From contig NC_135549.1 of NCBI RefSeq assembly GCF_964340395.1, positions 35,614,332 through 35,678,331 of the forward strand: a DNA stretch of 64,000 bases, read 5' to 3'. Under the pieces are notes generated by a model, which ran no database searches, was not told where the DNA came from, and worked only from the letters and a program-made list of their open reading frames with translations. Positions 1-12,140 of the stretch are shown here, piece by piece. Position 1 is the stretch's first letter. The number at the start of each line of letters is the position of its first letter. The position numbers were made by a program, and so were the translations under genes. The DNA is from Glandiceps talaboti. Taxonomy: Eukaryota > Hemichordata > Enteropneusta > Spengelidae.

Positions 1-1
1 T

Positions 2-100
2 GACAGACGGCTTATACAAGAAATAGAAGCAACAGCGGGTACACAACCATTCAACGAAGATACCCCTACATACTACAGAGAGAACGCAACTTTCATTTGA
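2..100 (+). CDS. Candidate terminal coding exon, unknown gene (5' part outside window)
   Basis: An open frame enters from the left edge and ends at a TGA about position 98-100, giving roughly 32 residues ending in PTYYRENATFI. Past the stop the DNA turns AT-rich with stops in all frames, and an AATAAA signal lies at about 376-381, so it looks like a last exon followed by a 3' UTR. The product is not recognised. A chance open frame of this size is possible, so confidence is low. Confidence 0.35.
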   Translation, partial: DRRLIQEIEATAGTQPFNEDTPTYYRENATFI

Positions 101-775
101 CTAGACCTGTCATTCTAATATTCAATCGTCCTGCAATGTGTCAACAGTTGCGGCAGTAGTGTCGAATTTTCTCGTGGATCGTCCACAAAATGAAAGCGTG
201 TATGGCAAGTCAGAAATTGTACTTCTGTGAATGTTTCAATGTATGGAAATATTTATGTCTACAGTAGATTTTCCGTACAGACTCATGTCATGTATCAGTT
301 ATTATTAGATGTCCACATTATTTTTTTGTAAAACCAACACTAGAAGAAGCCATATCCAGAATAATTATGTACAATAATAAATTTCAGTAAATTTTATAAT
401 AACACTCTTGGTCTTCTCCCAGTCATTGAGCAAGCAAGCAAGCAAGCGAATGAGATCACGAGTAAGTTTACTGTAGTGTTGAAAAAGTATGCTGCACCAA
501 TAATGTATGGAATTCAAAATGAAATAACAAACATGACATTTCTACTGCAACAGAGTAGAAAGCAACATGGGATGGGATCCAATGATATTTTATCAACTCA
601 ATTGTCTGGTTGTATTATACATGATCTATGATTTATTAACAAAAGTCAAAACTATCTTATAAATACACAAAACAATATTTTATTTATGAAATGATAAGTC
701 CCTGTGAAAACATAGTAATTCAGATAAGTTGGGAATCGTTTACTCGTGTATCGGGCAGCATCAGTATCTAGCTAG
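101..775. other. AT-rich non-coding stretch, probable 3' UTR and intergenic DNA
   Basis: No gene is visible. It contains an AATAAA at about 376-381 and a short (CAAG)n-like run near 430-447. Confidence 0.4.
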
Positions 776-1180
776 CTACTCAATGCACTGTCCGCACCCG
801 TCGACCTTTTGTACCTCTTCTTGTCTTAGCCTGTCTATTTCATTTCGGATTGATCCTGTCAAAAAAAGAAAAGAATAATGTTTAGGCCACTTTCTCATCC
901 ATGCATGAAATCAATAAGTTACTCAGCATAGGTGAAGTGCACTATCAGGGAAAATTGCACCGACTATCTACGTAGTACTAGTACTTGGCGACAATACGTG
1001 ACGTCAATGACGGTGATACACATGTACGCATGGATAGCATAGAAACGCATCTAAATCAAAGGTTGAACGTTATATTTATTTACTCACCCTCCGTCTGAGA
1101 TTTTGAGGTGAAATTGGCAGCAGGCGTCTGAATACTAGTTCATGCTGACGGCATATGAGCCTTCTACAAAATGCCGCCAT
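776..1180 (-). CDS. Candidate small two-exon gene, unknown product
   Basis: Read on the minus strand. A start codon at 1180-1178 sits in a YY1-like context (AATGGCGGC), typical of CpG-type promoters. It opens 31 codons (1180-1088) that are Arg-rich and lack acidic residues apart from one Glu, resembling a mitochondrial presequence (MAAFCRRLICRQ...). This ends at a good donor (GG|GTGAGT, intron from 1087). A strong acceptor (polypyrimidine then CAG at 860-856) precedes an exon at 855-776 that can encode a charged helix ending in DGCGQCIE and a TAG. Caveat: joining the two exons directly gives the wrong phase for that reading, so an unseen exon or another start must exist, or one exon is wrong. 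The product is not recognised. Confidence 0.35.
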
Positions 1181-1394
1181 TGCGTGATGTGGGCCTTGGA
1201 TACAGAGAGTCATCGTTGAGGGCGCATCAGACTCCCCAGCAAAATACAAACATGTCAATTCCAGTCACAGTTTGAGGTCGATTTACCTGTACATTTCCTG
1301 TTTGCTCCTTGCTAATTCTTATTCAAATGTGTATAAATACATTTATTGAATTGAATTTACATATTTTTATTGAGAATTTTAACTGACGTCCTAG

Positions 1395-1640
1395 CCTGTG
1401 CAACTCCCTTAAGTTGTTTACACACATACACACACACACAGACAGACCGACAGACAGACACTTTGCCATGCCTATACCACTACTAAACCTTGTCAGTTCA
1501 ACTGTGTTAAAAAGAAGATGAAAACTGGGAAGGGTAGGCAAGTGAATAAAAATTTCGAAAATGTATGCAAACATGTCTACCATGCCCATAGCATAGCAAC
1601 AGTCAAATACAGTTGTGCTACAATGCACGGCATTACCCAA
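1395..1640 (-). repeat. Fragment of a dispersed repeat with CA and GACA microsatellites
   Basis: Holds (CA)n at about 1423-1441 and (ACAGAC)n at about 1440-1460. It also has a stretch matching, in reverse, the 'ATGCAAATATGCCTAGCAAC ... GCCCATAGCAACA' family seen at 23.1, 25.5 and 46.5-47 kb. The open frame across it is not a gene. Confidence 0.5.
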
Positions 1641-1859
1641 AATGCAGTATGATTCATATGTGTGGAGATCGAAGGCACCGACATACTTTGTTGTTGGTTC
1701 TACACATGCATTACATTGTATATGTCACTTTTGAAGAAAATGTCTGACAGCTATCATCCCTGCTGTCCCAAAGTAATCATTTTTTTAAAAAGAAATAAAA
1801 TTTATTCACAGACAAAAATGTATTTGTCTCTTTCTTTTTGCTCAGAAGTCAGAGTTTAG

Positions 1860-3680
1860 TACACATCATTTACCGAGTTGTTGGTGCGTATAGTAGCGTA
1901 GGTCTAAGTTTATCTGCTCTGCATAGAGTCCAGGAATGCATCGTTTACTTATCGTGGTTTGCAACCCTGCTGTACCCTAATCACAATTTAGACTATTAAA
2001 ATTAAATGCAGGGATAAATGATGGACACACAGATGTTTATATAAGTGCCAACATGTTCTTTTATTTTCCGATGAGACTATTTGTACAGTGGAATGTTATA
2101 CACAGGTATGTCACAAAAAGAGGTGACCTAAGAGACCTCAATGACCTCAAAGACACCAAAAGACCTGCATATATAAACAAAGTGAAATACAATGAGGTGT
2201 TAATTGAAACTTAGCAGTACGTTGCTATGGTCTGGCTTGTCCTAAGTTAAACTCAATGGTTATAAATGATCTCTCACTAGACAGACGTACACTGGGTGTG
2301 TCATGATAGCAACAGTGTGAACGAAGAGTTTAGCAGCTGTTCTCTCATCTTGAACTGTCACAGTAACATAATCCAGGATGTAATACGCAACTTTAAAGTG
2401 GTGATTTGAACATTATCGGCACTAGTTTTCTTCTATTCTTGTCTACTTAATAAGTACATGATTATTTATAATAAAACGGTCAAAGTTATGGAAATGAAAT
2501 ATTACAAAAGACTTAATTGACTTAACAAAGATTACAAGTTGTACAATAGTGTATCAACATACCCTTGGCTGAGGTATATATCTACTTTCACCCTAGATCA
2601 ATGTCATCCTTCACTACACTCTTGGGTGGCAAACACTATTAGGTATCGCCTGCTGCTAGATTTAAAGGATGAAAACTAGACACGTCTTGAACGTTGTTCA
2701 CTGCATTTTGTCTTGAGAAGTGTGTGACAAAGTTCTTAGTGTGCATGTCAAGGGAATGCCAGGATGCATCCTATGACATCATCATGGCCAAACAAGGTCA
2801 AGACATTGAACCTTTACCATCTATGTGGTAAACACATAGATTTGATTTAGGTACTGTTTTACCCTGTTACAAAAAGTACAAACATCTATTCATAGTTATA
2901 ATTTTATTGGCCGAATTTTATTTCTCCCTGTAGATTGCTTGAAAGCTAGAGCATTAGCACATGTAATTAAAGAGGTGTTTACATTACTGTACAAAACATA
3001 CGGCCTGTGTGACAATGGCGTACACATCGCTTTTTTGTAGAAAATATGAGGATTTACAACCCCAGCCATCCCACAATCGCAATTAATATAGTACAAGTAC
3101 ATACATTTACTCACAGTTCTACATTTTATGTCTCTCATTTTTCACTCAATATAATATCAGTACAAACAATTTACAGAGTGACAGCATTACAAACATACAT
3201 GTAACTTGACTAATGTTGTGCCTAGCATGATACGCATTACGCCACCGATTGTACAAATAAAATACAGGTGAAAATTTATGACCCTGCCACATACTGTCTA
3301 TTTACAATTAATAAAACTACACAAACATTTATTCACTGTTATGAATTTTTTTCTCTCTCGAAAGCCATAGTTTATTACATCACATAATTCACAGATTTTT
3401 TGACATTCAAAACATAATTATGGAGATAAATGTTTTGTATAGAACATACCTGCTGAAGATTTATGAACCTGCTGTCCCATAGTTGTCATACGTGGTGAGA
3501 TGACATTTTCAAAGAATCTATATGACTACATGGAATGCCGGGGTATGTTCCAATCCCATATCTGTCAAGGAATTTACCATGTGCCTGAACACCCAGTATA
3601 TCGTTTGATTTGTATTCACATGTACTACAGTTCTTCGTTCATGAATTTAAATTAAAAAAATAGAGACAGACAGCTTTAAA
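1860..3680. other. Intergenic stretch without a recognisable gene
   Basis: AT-rich, with stops in all frames. From about 2870 to 3480 related blocks recur loosely ('tttatgaacctgctgtccca'-like and 'aaacatttattcac'-like segments), suggesting an old degenerate repeat. No coding signal or RNA gene seen. Confidence 0.4.
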
Positions 3681-3682
3681 AT

Positions 3683-3902
3683 GTGACAAAAATCCCCAAA
3701 TATGTGAATTTTCAGGAAAATTAGTCTAAAAATGACAATTCATGCACAAATATAAATGTGCAAACATAGCTTGTTTTCACTTCAGCTTGTTAACAAAATT
3801 GTGACAAAAATCCCAAAATTTGTGAATTTTCAGGAAAATTAGTCTAAAAATGACAATAAATGCACATTGCAAGTACAAATGTGCAAACGTAGTTTGTTTT
3901 CA
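3683..3902. repeat. Two tandem copies of a 118-bp unit
   Basis: The segment from GTGACAAAAATCCC at 3683 recurs at 3801 with few differences, through AGTCTAAAAATGACAAT and on to a TTTGTTTTCA end. The tandem duplication sits just upstream of the LINE fragment that starts about 4.0 kb. Confidence 0.75.
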
Positions 3903-4023
3903 ACTGATTGTCACATGGAGTGACTTTTCTGATAACATCAGAAATAGCTAGTTGTGTATGAGGATGGTGAACTTACCACTTTTTTGCACTAACTTTGTAC
4001 AGTTTTGTGTAAATTGGTGATGT

Positions 4024-4554
4024 TTGTCGTCCTGGCGTACACGTTCGTCAAGATTCCACTGGGAAGGACTTCAATTCAGAATGGTTTCATTTGCATATTC
4101 AAGGAGCAAGCTGACAAACATTCTTACATCCTTATTGAATAAGCCTGTAATGAATCGTTTGAATGTCACCACCTGGCAGAGATGGAAAGAATTGAAATTG
4201 TGTAGAGTGCGGCCTACAAAAAGAGGAATACCAGCAGGTGAACGAAAAGAATATCCCATCCCTGTAAGAATCACTAGGTGGAACGTACAGAAGAAGTCAC
4301 CCAATAATATCGTGAACGTGCACCTGAGAAAAATTGATTAGATCTTTGCCAAACTTTCTACTTTGCAATGAAAGATCACTGTTTAGGAAGGTTGATGAAC
4401 TACAGACTGTGTGCAATATGAATAGTGTTCGGATGGCGGCCGTGACAGAAACCTGGTTTACACATGAAAACAGCGACAGTACAGTATCAATGGATAACTA
4501 TCACCTCTTTCGAAGGGATCAATCTAAACAATGAGGTTGTGGCATAGCTTTATT
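4024..4554 (+). pseudogene. Non-LTR retrotransposon (LINE 1), 5' segment: pre-EN region and endonuclease start
   Basis: A decayed LINE ORF. The first frame (to about 4341) has a basic linker with RPTKRGIPAGERK, of the kind found just before the endonuclease in CR1/L2-like elements. A shifted frame (4334-4534) then gives the first apurinic-endonuclease motifs: LCNERSLFRKVDEL and AVTETWF. A TGA follows, then a GCGIALL block that stops where the 4555-6887 transposon is inserted. The rest of this element continues at 6888-7946 and 8681-9480. Frameshifts and stops show it is dead. The first frame has no ATG start, so the true 5' end is not defined. Confidence 0.8.
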
Positions 4555-6887
4555 AGCTCCGCTGTCAGCGAAAGCTGAAAGCGTAGCTTTAGGTATAGGT
4601 TGTATAGAGTATAGAGAGTAGAGTGAATCATAGGTGTCCGTCAAACTTTTATATTTTCATTATTTTCTCCAAAAGTGACAGTCAGAATTCTTAGATATTT
4701 GGTGTGCATGTTCCCTGGGGGGAGGCTATTCAGCTTTGTTCATGCCAAGTTGATCTGTGCCATTTTCAATTTTTTATGATTTTTTTTCATAAAATGTCAT
4801 TTTCATCATCTCCGTGAAAACTTCTTGTTAGATTGCTTCGATATCTCTTGTGTTGATGCGCAGGGGGTAGCTTACTCGGGTTTGTGAATTTCAAGTCAGC
4901 ACATCTTCATTTTTATTTTTTATGATTTTTTTTTTGTAATTTGAAAAAAAATGAATATGTTAATGAGTATTATGACCGACGCCATATTGGAAATCAGTCG
5001 ACGAGACTTTAAGTAAACTGCCACTTTTCAAAAGACACTATTGACGTCAAACTAGCAATGTAATATGTGCTATAGTCATAATTCTACGCATTGGGCGCCC
5101 AAATGACAAGCGTTTGTTCGAAACAGGGTTGTAAAGTTCAAATCCAATTCTACACCCCTTCTACATAATCAGCCAGTCCGCAACTTCCTCATTTGCATAC
5201 TCTATCCTGATTCGACCAGAAGCTGAAGATGACCTCATTTGACCGAGCGATTTTCCACAGCAAGTATCTTGAGTATCAACACAGGACGTTCTTGCTACTC
5301 ACTAAAATCACACTTCAGACCCACTATAAAAGTGTGATGTTTTCAGATAACATGTAACTTGTGATTAATTCTATATAGTCATGCAATTTGGAATGACAGT
5401 GAACCAGAATTAAGACAACTTGCGTAAGGAAGGCATGCCAGGCATGCGGTTGAAGTTATGGCCGACAGTTCACATGTAAAGTTAAATGACATGAACGTGT
5501 CTTGCCTTTCCAAAATGCAAATATTTGGCAAGTAAAAATAATTAAAATAATTACAACTTTAATTTGGCTTCAGACTTTGCATTATGTTTTGCGTATCTTT
5601 CCCCGTTTTACATGTAAATCCGAAAAGGTTCTCTCTCATCATGTCATCAGTGATCATACCGCGCGGGGCTGCTTTGAGTGCGAGCGAAGTGAGGCATGTT
5701 GAGGTATTTTGTTGAGAATTATAAATATTGCGAAATGTCAAGTACAAGGTTTAAATACAATGGAATGATGAAAAAAATGGCAGAGTCTGCTGACAGGCGC
5801 CGGTCACAAGAAACACTGTAAATTAAAATATCAGACGATGTATGTATTAATCGTCATCTTTCTTAGTTTCCCTACGGCGACAATCCACCCGTATGCACGA
5901 GGGACTAACCCGGAAGCAAGTCGTTGTCAGCCATACATTACAGTGGTAACATCGTCCGAGAAATCGCTGCGTTCAGAGTGTCATTATTCACAGAATTGTT
6001 GTTTTCGAGTGAAAACCCGTCTTGAATTGTATAACTCTAACAAATGAAGACATGTCAAGTTATATTTTGAAACTTGTATCGCTAGTTTGAGACGATTTTC
6101 TCACGTACTACTATAGTACTATCGAGGCTTACTTGGAAGTAGTAGGACCTTACTCCAGTTCATCGGGAAGTTTAGCCAGTCCGATAATTCTTTCTGGTTT
6201 AGTTTACAACACTTTTGATCACACAGATTTTGTTTTTGTGACGAAAAGAAATAAAAAAAAAAGATCACTTCAACCATTTCGTTGTGTTTTCTTTGTGAAA
6301 GATAATCGAACATGAACGAGTGTTACCACTGTAACGTATGGCTGAGAATGACTCTCTTCCGGGTACTTGAGATTGTCGCCGTACTAAGATGGCGATTAAT
6401 ACATTTCTTCCCTATATATATCTACCACAACTAGTACAAGTTGAATGTTGTTGACTTTGTAAATTTGTTAGAAAATTGAAATTCAAATTGCCTCAAAATT
6501 ATTTTAGATCCCTAGTTTATTTCATTCATCATTAAAATTTTCCAGGGTTACAGCTGTAAGACACTGGAATTATTTATAGCCAACCTCAAAATCCTCTTTT
6601 TTTCTTTTTCTTGTGTGCATTTCCCAGTCATTTTTTTCTGAGCTTTTGTGCAATTTTTCATAACAGTAGATTTTTGTTATAAAATGGTGACTATGGTATA
6701 AAAGTACAATACATTACCAACTTCTCTGTAAAATGTGTTTTATAGTGAGACATCATATGAAACCACTAACCACTTTATTAGTATTACATCACTAAAACAA
6801 AACTGCATAGTGAAGAGCTGAAGAACTGAACCACTTCTACATGTCACCAAAATAAAAAATTAAATTAAAAAAAAAAACAGCGGAGCT
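4555..6887. mobile_element. 2.33-kb DNA transposon with TIRs, nested in LINE 1
   Basis: The ends are perfect inverted repeats, AGCTCCGCTGT at 4555-4565 and ACAGCGGAGCT at 6877-6887. ATT flanks both sides (4552-4554 and 6888-6890), a plausible 3-bp target-site duplication. The insertion splits the endonuclease coding region of a LINE whose reading resumes right after 6888, which confirms the boundaries. The first 1.15 kb recurs at 29572-30757. Open frames inside are short, with no recognisable transposase, so it is probably a non-autonomous copy. A weaker match to its early part is at 47345-47510. Confidence 0.85.
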
Positions 6888-7946
6888 ATTCTGACCGATA
6901 GGTCGCTTGTATGTTAATGAGTCTTTGAATCCTGGGCCATTAAATAATCATAATTCGTATTGATGGTGTGGAATCCATCTGGTGCACTGTACGCCCGCCA
7001 TGGTTGCCCAGAGGTCTGATTGGATGCATTTACCATCCACTTGGTAATGACGAAAAACCATTAACTAGTCATATCATTAATGCTATTGACACGGTAACAT
7101 CTAAATCACCCGAATCGGGTGTCATTGTCCTTGAAGATTTTAATAGGATGAACATTAAACCAATTGTGGTTATTATTGCAATTTAAATCAAGTGGTTAAG
7201 ATCCCTACACAAATTGATGTTACATTAGACCTGATTCTTACTAATTTGCAACAATTATATAACTCTCCAAAATCAATCGGTCAACTGTGTTCCTCAGATC
7301 ATGCAATGGTTCTCTGGCAAATGGTTTGTGCCCCACACATCCCAGCTCAATCAATCACAACCTGTTCATTTAAAGATTCCTGTAAACGTGAATTCGCCCA
7401 ATGGTTAATGAATCAGGACTGGCAGAATGTCTACAGTTGTCAATCTTGTCAATCTTGCGAGGGAAAGACATCAGTTTTCCTGTCAGCTATTTCAAATGCA
7501 ATCAATAAGTATTTTCACCTCAAAGTAGTGAAAGTTCACAGATCAGATAAACCCTTTATGAGCAGCCAAAGTAAACGCATAATCGAAAACCGTCAAACAG
7601 CATTGAAAAGACAAAATTTACCCTTGTATGGAGGAACAAAGTGAAATGAGTGATTCATCTTAGCAGGAAAAGAGATTACTCAAGAAAATTAGACAGTTGT
7701 AAGGTTGGAGACAGCAGACAGTGGTAGAATGAAGTCAACAGACTATGTGGTTGGAACAAATCTAGAAATGTACCAGAACTAGAAATAGGTGAAGATCGCT
7801 TGCATGGTACAGTGTCAGCTAATTCCATTAATAGTCACTTTGTTAACATCACTAATGACTACCGGGGTATGTTCCCCTCAACCTTTCTGGTTGTGTGCAG
7901 GATCTTCCTGAGGATGACGCTCTTCCTATTGTTAGCTATCAAGGTG
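6888..7946 (+). pseudogene. LINE 1, middle segment: rest of the endonuclease and linker
   Basis: The reading at 6960-7185 shows IWCTVRPPWLPRG, IYHPLGNDE and GVIVLEDFN, typical endonuclease strands with the DFN motif. At 7192-7644 comes TLDLILTN followed by SDHAMVLW, the last endonuclease motif, and then a basic linker. The frame is broken between 7186 and 7192 and again after 7644. The segment runs into a hairpin-bearing repeat at about 7947. Confidence 0.85.
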
Positions 7947-8680
7947 TTGTTAGTCCCCGCTTCGTCCGGGAGGGGACTTATGGATTGGGTTCTGTCTGTC
8001 CGTGTGTCCGTGCGTCCTTCCATCCGTCCACAGCCGTTTCTTGGTGATGCCTGGACCGATTTTTTTCAAACGTGGTACAGGGGCAACATACAATGGCATA
8101 CATATGCACGTCAATTTGTTTCATGATACGATCCAATATGGCCGCCTAGCAGCCATTTTGTTTGCAAATTTTCCCTGTGTAAAGCCATAACTCAGATCTA
8201 GACATGCTTGAACAGATCTCATTCAAAGTTGGTATTAGCACAGTGTTCTATGACATACATGTGCATATTCATTGTTGTCAAGATACGATCCAATATGGCC
8301 GCCTAGCAGCCATTTTGTTTGCGAATTTTCCATGTCCAAAGCCATAACTCAGACATGTTTGAACAGATCTCATTCAAAGTTGGTATTAGGACAGTGTTCT
8401 ATGACATACATGTGCATATCCATTTTCATTGTGCATATCCATTTTCATCGTGATACAATCCAATATGGCTGCCTGGCAGCCATTTTGTTTGTGAATTTTC
8501 CATGTCCAAAGCCATAACTCAGACATGTGTGAACAGATCTCATTCACAGTTGGTATTAGGACAGTTTTCTATAACATACATGTGCATATCCATTTTTTAT
8601 CGTGATACGATCCAATATGGCTGTCTGGCAGCCATTATGTTTGCAAATTTTCAATGTCCAAAGTCATAACTCAGACATGC
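7947..8680 (+). repeat. Dispersed repeat: TAGTCCCCGC hairpin head plus four ~150-bp subrepeats
   Basis: It starts with a hairpin (TAGTCCCCGC...GGGGACTTATGG) and a GTCCGTCC-rich segment. Four tandem units of about 150-170 bp follow, with starts near 8123, 8281, 8452 and 8600. Each has GATACGATCCAATATGGC, a stem of the type TGGCTGCC-T-GGCAGCCA, and CATAACTCAGACATG. The same repeat occurs at 19457-20190. It splits LINE 1 between its linker and RT. Open frames in it are shadows. Confidence 0.8.
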
Positions 8681-9480
8681 TTAAATTGCTGAAATGTCTT
8701 CCTTCAAACAAAGCTTGGGACCCGACTATATTTCAAACAAACTCTTGAATGAATTCGCAGAGGAATTTGCACAACCTGTAGTTGATATTGTTAATGCGTC
8801 ATTCTGAGAAGGTGTTGTACCATGACAGTTTAAAGATGCTACGGTTGTACTGCTAGCGAAAAAATGAAACCCGCCATCTCTTGACAATTTCTGCCCCATT
8901 TCCTTGACAAGTTGCATTGCCAAGGTAATGGAAAGTTTGATCGAGAAGTGGATGAAATGAGAGATTGTTGGTAAAATAGATACAAAGCAATTTGCATGTA
9001 CCAAAAAGTCTTCTACACTTGCCCCTGTAGACATGGTTCAAAGCTGGATTGAACAACTCAAAAGCCATCATGGTAAAATGGTTAGAATCTGCTTTCTAGA
9101 TTTTAGTAAAGCATTTGATAAGATTGACCATAACATTTTAATTGCCAAACTTATACAACTTGGCATTAATAGCAAAATTGTGAATTGGGTGGTGCATTTT
9201 TTATCTGGGTGTCGACAACAAGTTAAAATAGGAAATTTTCTATCCAGTTGAAAAGGAATTCAGGCAGGTGTCCCACAGGGAACTAAACTAGGGCCCATTC
9301 TTTTCACAGTTATGATTAATGATATTCAAGAATGTATAGAATGCTTACATTTTGTATTCATTGATGACACCACTCTATCTGAGTGTTTCAATTGAAGTTC
9401 GTCTTCATCTGCTATGCAGTCACAATTAGACAGGTCACATATTAATAACATGAAATTAAACCCCAAGAAATGTAAATGTA
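8681..9480 (+). pseudogene. LINE 1, 3' segment: reverse transcriptase fingers and palm
   Basis: The reading resumes with LLKCLPSNKAWDPDYISNKLL (GPD region altered to WDPD), then PPSLDNFCPISLTSCIAKVMES. The palm has CFLDFSKAFDKIDHNIL at about 9090-9140, GVPQGTKLGPILF at about 9267-9305 and FIDDTTLSE near 9357-9383, the catalytic YxDD-equivalent box. Several stops and frame changes interrupt it. The RT type is the same as that on the minus strand at 63.4-64.0 kb (there FMDDTTISE). Confidence 0.85.
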
Positions 9481-10745
9481 ATTTTATCTGTACATACTGC
9501 ATTCAGTTTGTGAGAGTCTAAACTATAATAAAAGTAATTTCAAAATTGCATATCAGGAAATTGAAAAAGTTAAGGGGTGTAATATTATATCATAATGAAA
9601 ATGTATGGGAGAACTTTAGTTGAATATCACTGAAGTTGAAGTTTTAATACTCAATTAATTTTGCGACATTTCTCATACAAGCTCAAGTTGTAACAGTTTA
9701 GAGTTTGGTTACTCCTCTTTATATGTATATAAATATAAGTATTATTTTATTTTTTACTAATTATGCACACTTCACACTTAAATAACTGAACTTTTAATAA
9801 TTCAAATCGAACGTATGCCATTATACTGTAGGGTGCGCCCTGTCGACAAAAGTCTAAATATTCATATATGCTATTAGCAGTTCTGTGTAATGACAAGACA
9901 TAGATCAGTGTGAAATATCCTCAGGAATCAATAGAGTTTGTTCAAACCTACTTTATTTATTTCTATTTGCCAGTGTAACTGACTGTGACTTCACATGTTT
10001 ACGACTAGTTTGACTTTTACCAATATTTCTCCCGGGGCGTAACCAGTGGCCATCTCTGATAGGGGTGTGTCGTCATATTCCCAATTTTAGACTCACTTTG
10101 ACCAAAAGTCAATATCCCATTTTAGACCATTAATTTACAGGTTTTTTTTAGCATAAAGTTTAAACAAAATACATTTTCCTTCGGAGGCAACATTTTGGGG
10201 CAATTTATGGCAATTACGATTTGGCAAAGGACAAAGGGCCACACTTTAGACCAAGCAAAATCAAATATAATGCAAAGTGAACCCGTTTTAGACTCTTGAG
10301 TTCGAAAAAACCCTGACCCCATTTTAGACCAAATGGCTTGAAAACTAACCCAAAAGGTCGGCACATAAATGTATACTCAAATAAGGGAGTAGCCCCCCCC
10401 CCCCCCCCCCCCCCCCCCCGATATTTGTCTGAACAGCTCGCATCATGACCAAGCAAGGTTAATAGGCCACATACATTGTTCTGTTATTATTTATAATGTT
10501 GTCGATAACATTCCCTGAAAACAATATTTGCAATGAGCCTTTAATCTATATTTGTAATAATTTCCCAAATCGCTGCTGTTTTCAAAACATCGTAGACTTT
10601 CACAACGTTCTGTAACAAATATCCCTTGCCGGCCGTTCAGCAAATTCATGTAACATGATGTAATACAATGTACAGTCCAAAGTAATTATATTATTCCACG
10701 AAGTGTTTAGTAGTAGTGTTTGTACTAAGCAGCAGTACATTGACA
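9480..10745. repeat. Dispersed repeat B, left copy (inverted copy at 53.17-54.41 kb)
   Basis: About 1.26 kb matches the reverse complement of 53165-54410 almost collinearly. Shared blocks include 'catactgcattca', 'gttactcctct', 'cttttgccaatatttctccc'-like and 'tccacgaagtgtttagtagt'-like segments. A C37 run interrupts it at 10393-10429. No coding potential was seen. Neither copy shows clear TIRs. Confidence 0.8.
10393..10429. repeat. Poly-C homopolymer, 37 bases
   Basis: An uninterrupted C37 run at the position where the inverted copy (about 53475) has only ordinary sequence. It expanded, or was mis-assembled, after the two copies separated. Confidence 0.95.
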
Positions 10746-11830
10746 AACACTTTTGCTTCTTATTTTACACTTTGGGCTTTTTAGTTTTGTCAGATAACCA
10801 GCCCCCTTGAATACTATGTACTCACTTTATTTCACTTTCTCGTGATTGGTTTCATTACCATCCACAGAGTGACACGAAGCAGTTTCATTGTCTTTCAAAA
10901 AAGTACCCGTCCCGTTCATACTGAAGTATGGGAAGCCGTTCAGGCCAAAAGTATTTTTTTATTTTAGCTGTAGTATTTTATATTTTTCATACTTACAAAC
11001 TAATTTAAACTGTTTATGTACTTTTATTCCATGTTCACATTATTTTAATTGAAATAAGATTTCATTTATTTGAGAATATTGTTTTATTTTTCGTCAAACC
11101 AGAATTTTTTCAAGGATTATATTTAATTGAAATTCAAAATATATTTTTTGTTAAAGTTTTTTTATTTTATTTTTTTAAATTTTGTTTTCAACTTTCTTTT
11201 TTCTCAACCTTTTTTTTTTTTTTTTTTTGCCAAGTCTGCTGACAGGCGCCGGTCATGAGCATGTCATGCTTGTACCCGGTGCCTGTCATGAGTACATCGT
11301 GCTCGTGACAGGGGTGTCCTTTGACATCCATTATGATGTGTTTCGGCATCAAATACATGTTCTTATTACCTTCGAACTTGAAATTGATCGCTCAAACATT
11401 ATAGTAGATCTCAAAACTGTTAATTTACGTGTGATAGTATCTGCTTTTTCCAACAACCGCGACTGTGACTTCAGCTGCGTACTCATGTGTACATGACATG
11501 TGATGATGACCACATGTATGATGTATTACATGATGTAGTACATAGGGCACGATCCATGTGCAATGGGTAAAGGTACTAGTTAATCTAAAACAACTAAAGT
11601 TTGTTGCATCAATAACAATTAATTTCATTATTGTGAAAATGACCAGAATTGAAATAAGATGGTACACTATACTTTGAGCATGAGCAAAACAGCTTTAGGA
11701 ACAAAAATGTGAGGAAAAGTGAACACGTATTTCCAATGGGTCAGTCAGGTACTACTTCTAGTACGAGCGCACATGTTGACGTCGACCTGCTGTAATTACA
11801 TATCAACCTAAACCAGCTTTTATTGCCTTG
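10746..11830. other. Gene-free AT-rich stretch with poly-T tracts
   Basis: No gene seen. There are long T tracts at 11150-11229 (T20 or more at the end). At about 11236-11310 a GC-rich block starts AGTCTGCTGACAGGCGCCGG, also seen at about 5785, and holds repeated GGTGCCTGTCATGAG-like words. Confidence 0.45.
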
Positions 11831-12140
11831 TAACGTTGTTATTGCCTTGTAACGTCACATGCGACGAATTGCATCGTGTACTCGCCCTGTCGCAGGGTCT
11901 TGTGACGTCGCAAGGAAACCGACATGTCGGTTGCTTTGTGAGTAGCACCGTGTAACCACTTTGGTTACACGATATGCAACACAACTAGCAAAGCACGATG
12001 CAATTCGTCGCATGCAACGAATTGCATCGTGTACTCGCCCCGTCACAGGGTCTTGCGATGTCGCAAGGAAACATGTCGGTTTCCTTGCGACTCGTCGCAA
12101 GTTGCTTCTCGAGTTGCTTCGTGAGTTACACCGTGTAACC
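11830..12140. repeat. Cluster of perfect palindromes and hairpins
   Basis: Perfect inverted repeats follow one another: AACCGACATGTCGGTT (11917-11932); GTGTAACCA/TGGTTACAC (11950-11958 and 11962-11970, 3-nt loop); CACGATGCAATTCGT/ACGAATTGCATCGTG (11994-12008 and 12017-12031, 8-nt loop); and GTCGCAAGGAAAC/GTTTCCTTGCGAC (12060-12072 and 12079-12091, 6-nt loop). Related words, including the palindrome ATGCAACTAGTTGCAT, recur at 12583-12660. The open frames on both strands are a by-product of the inverted structure. Confidence 0.85.

Noticed and set aside
8646-9071. Minus-strand frames of 72-102 codons at 8.7-9.1 kb
   Set aside because: Antisense shadows of the plus-strand LINE RT.
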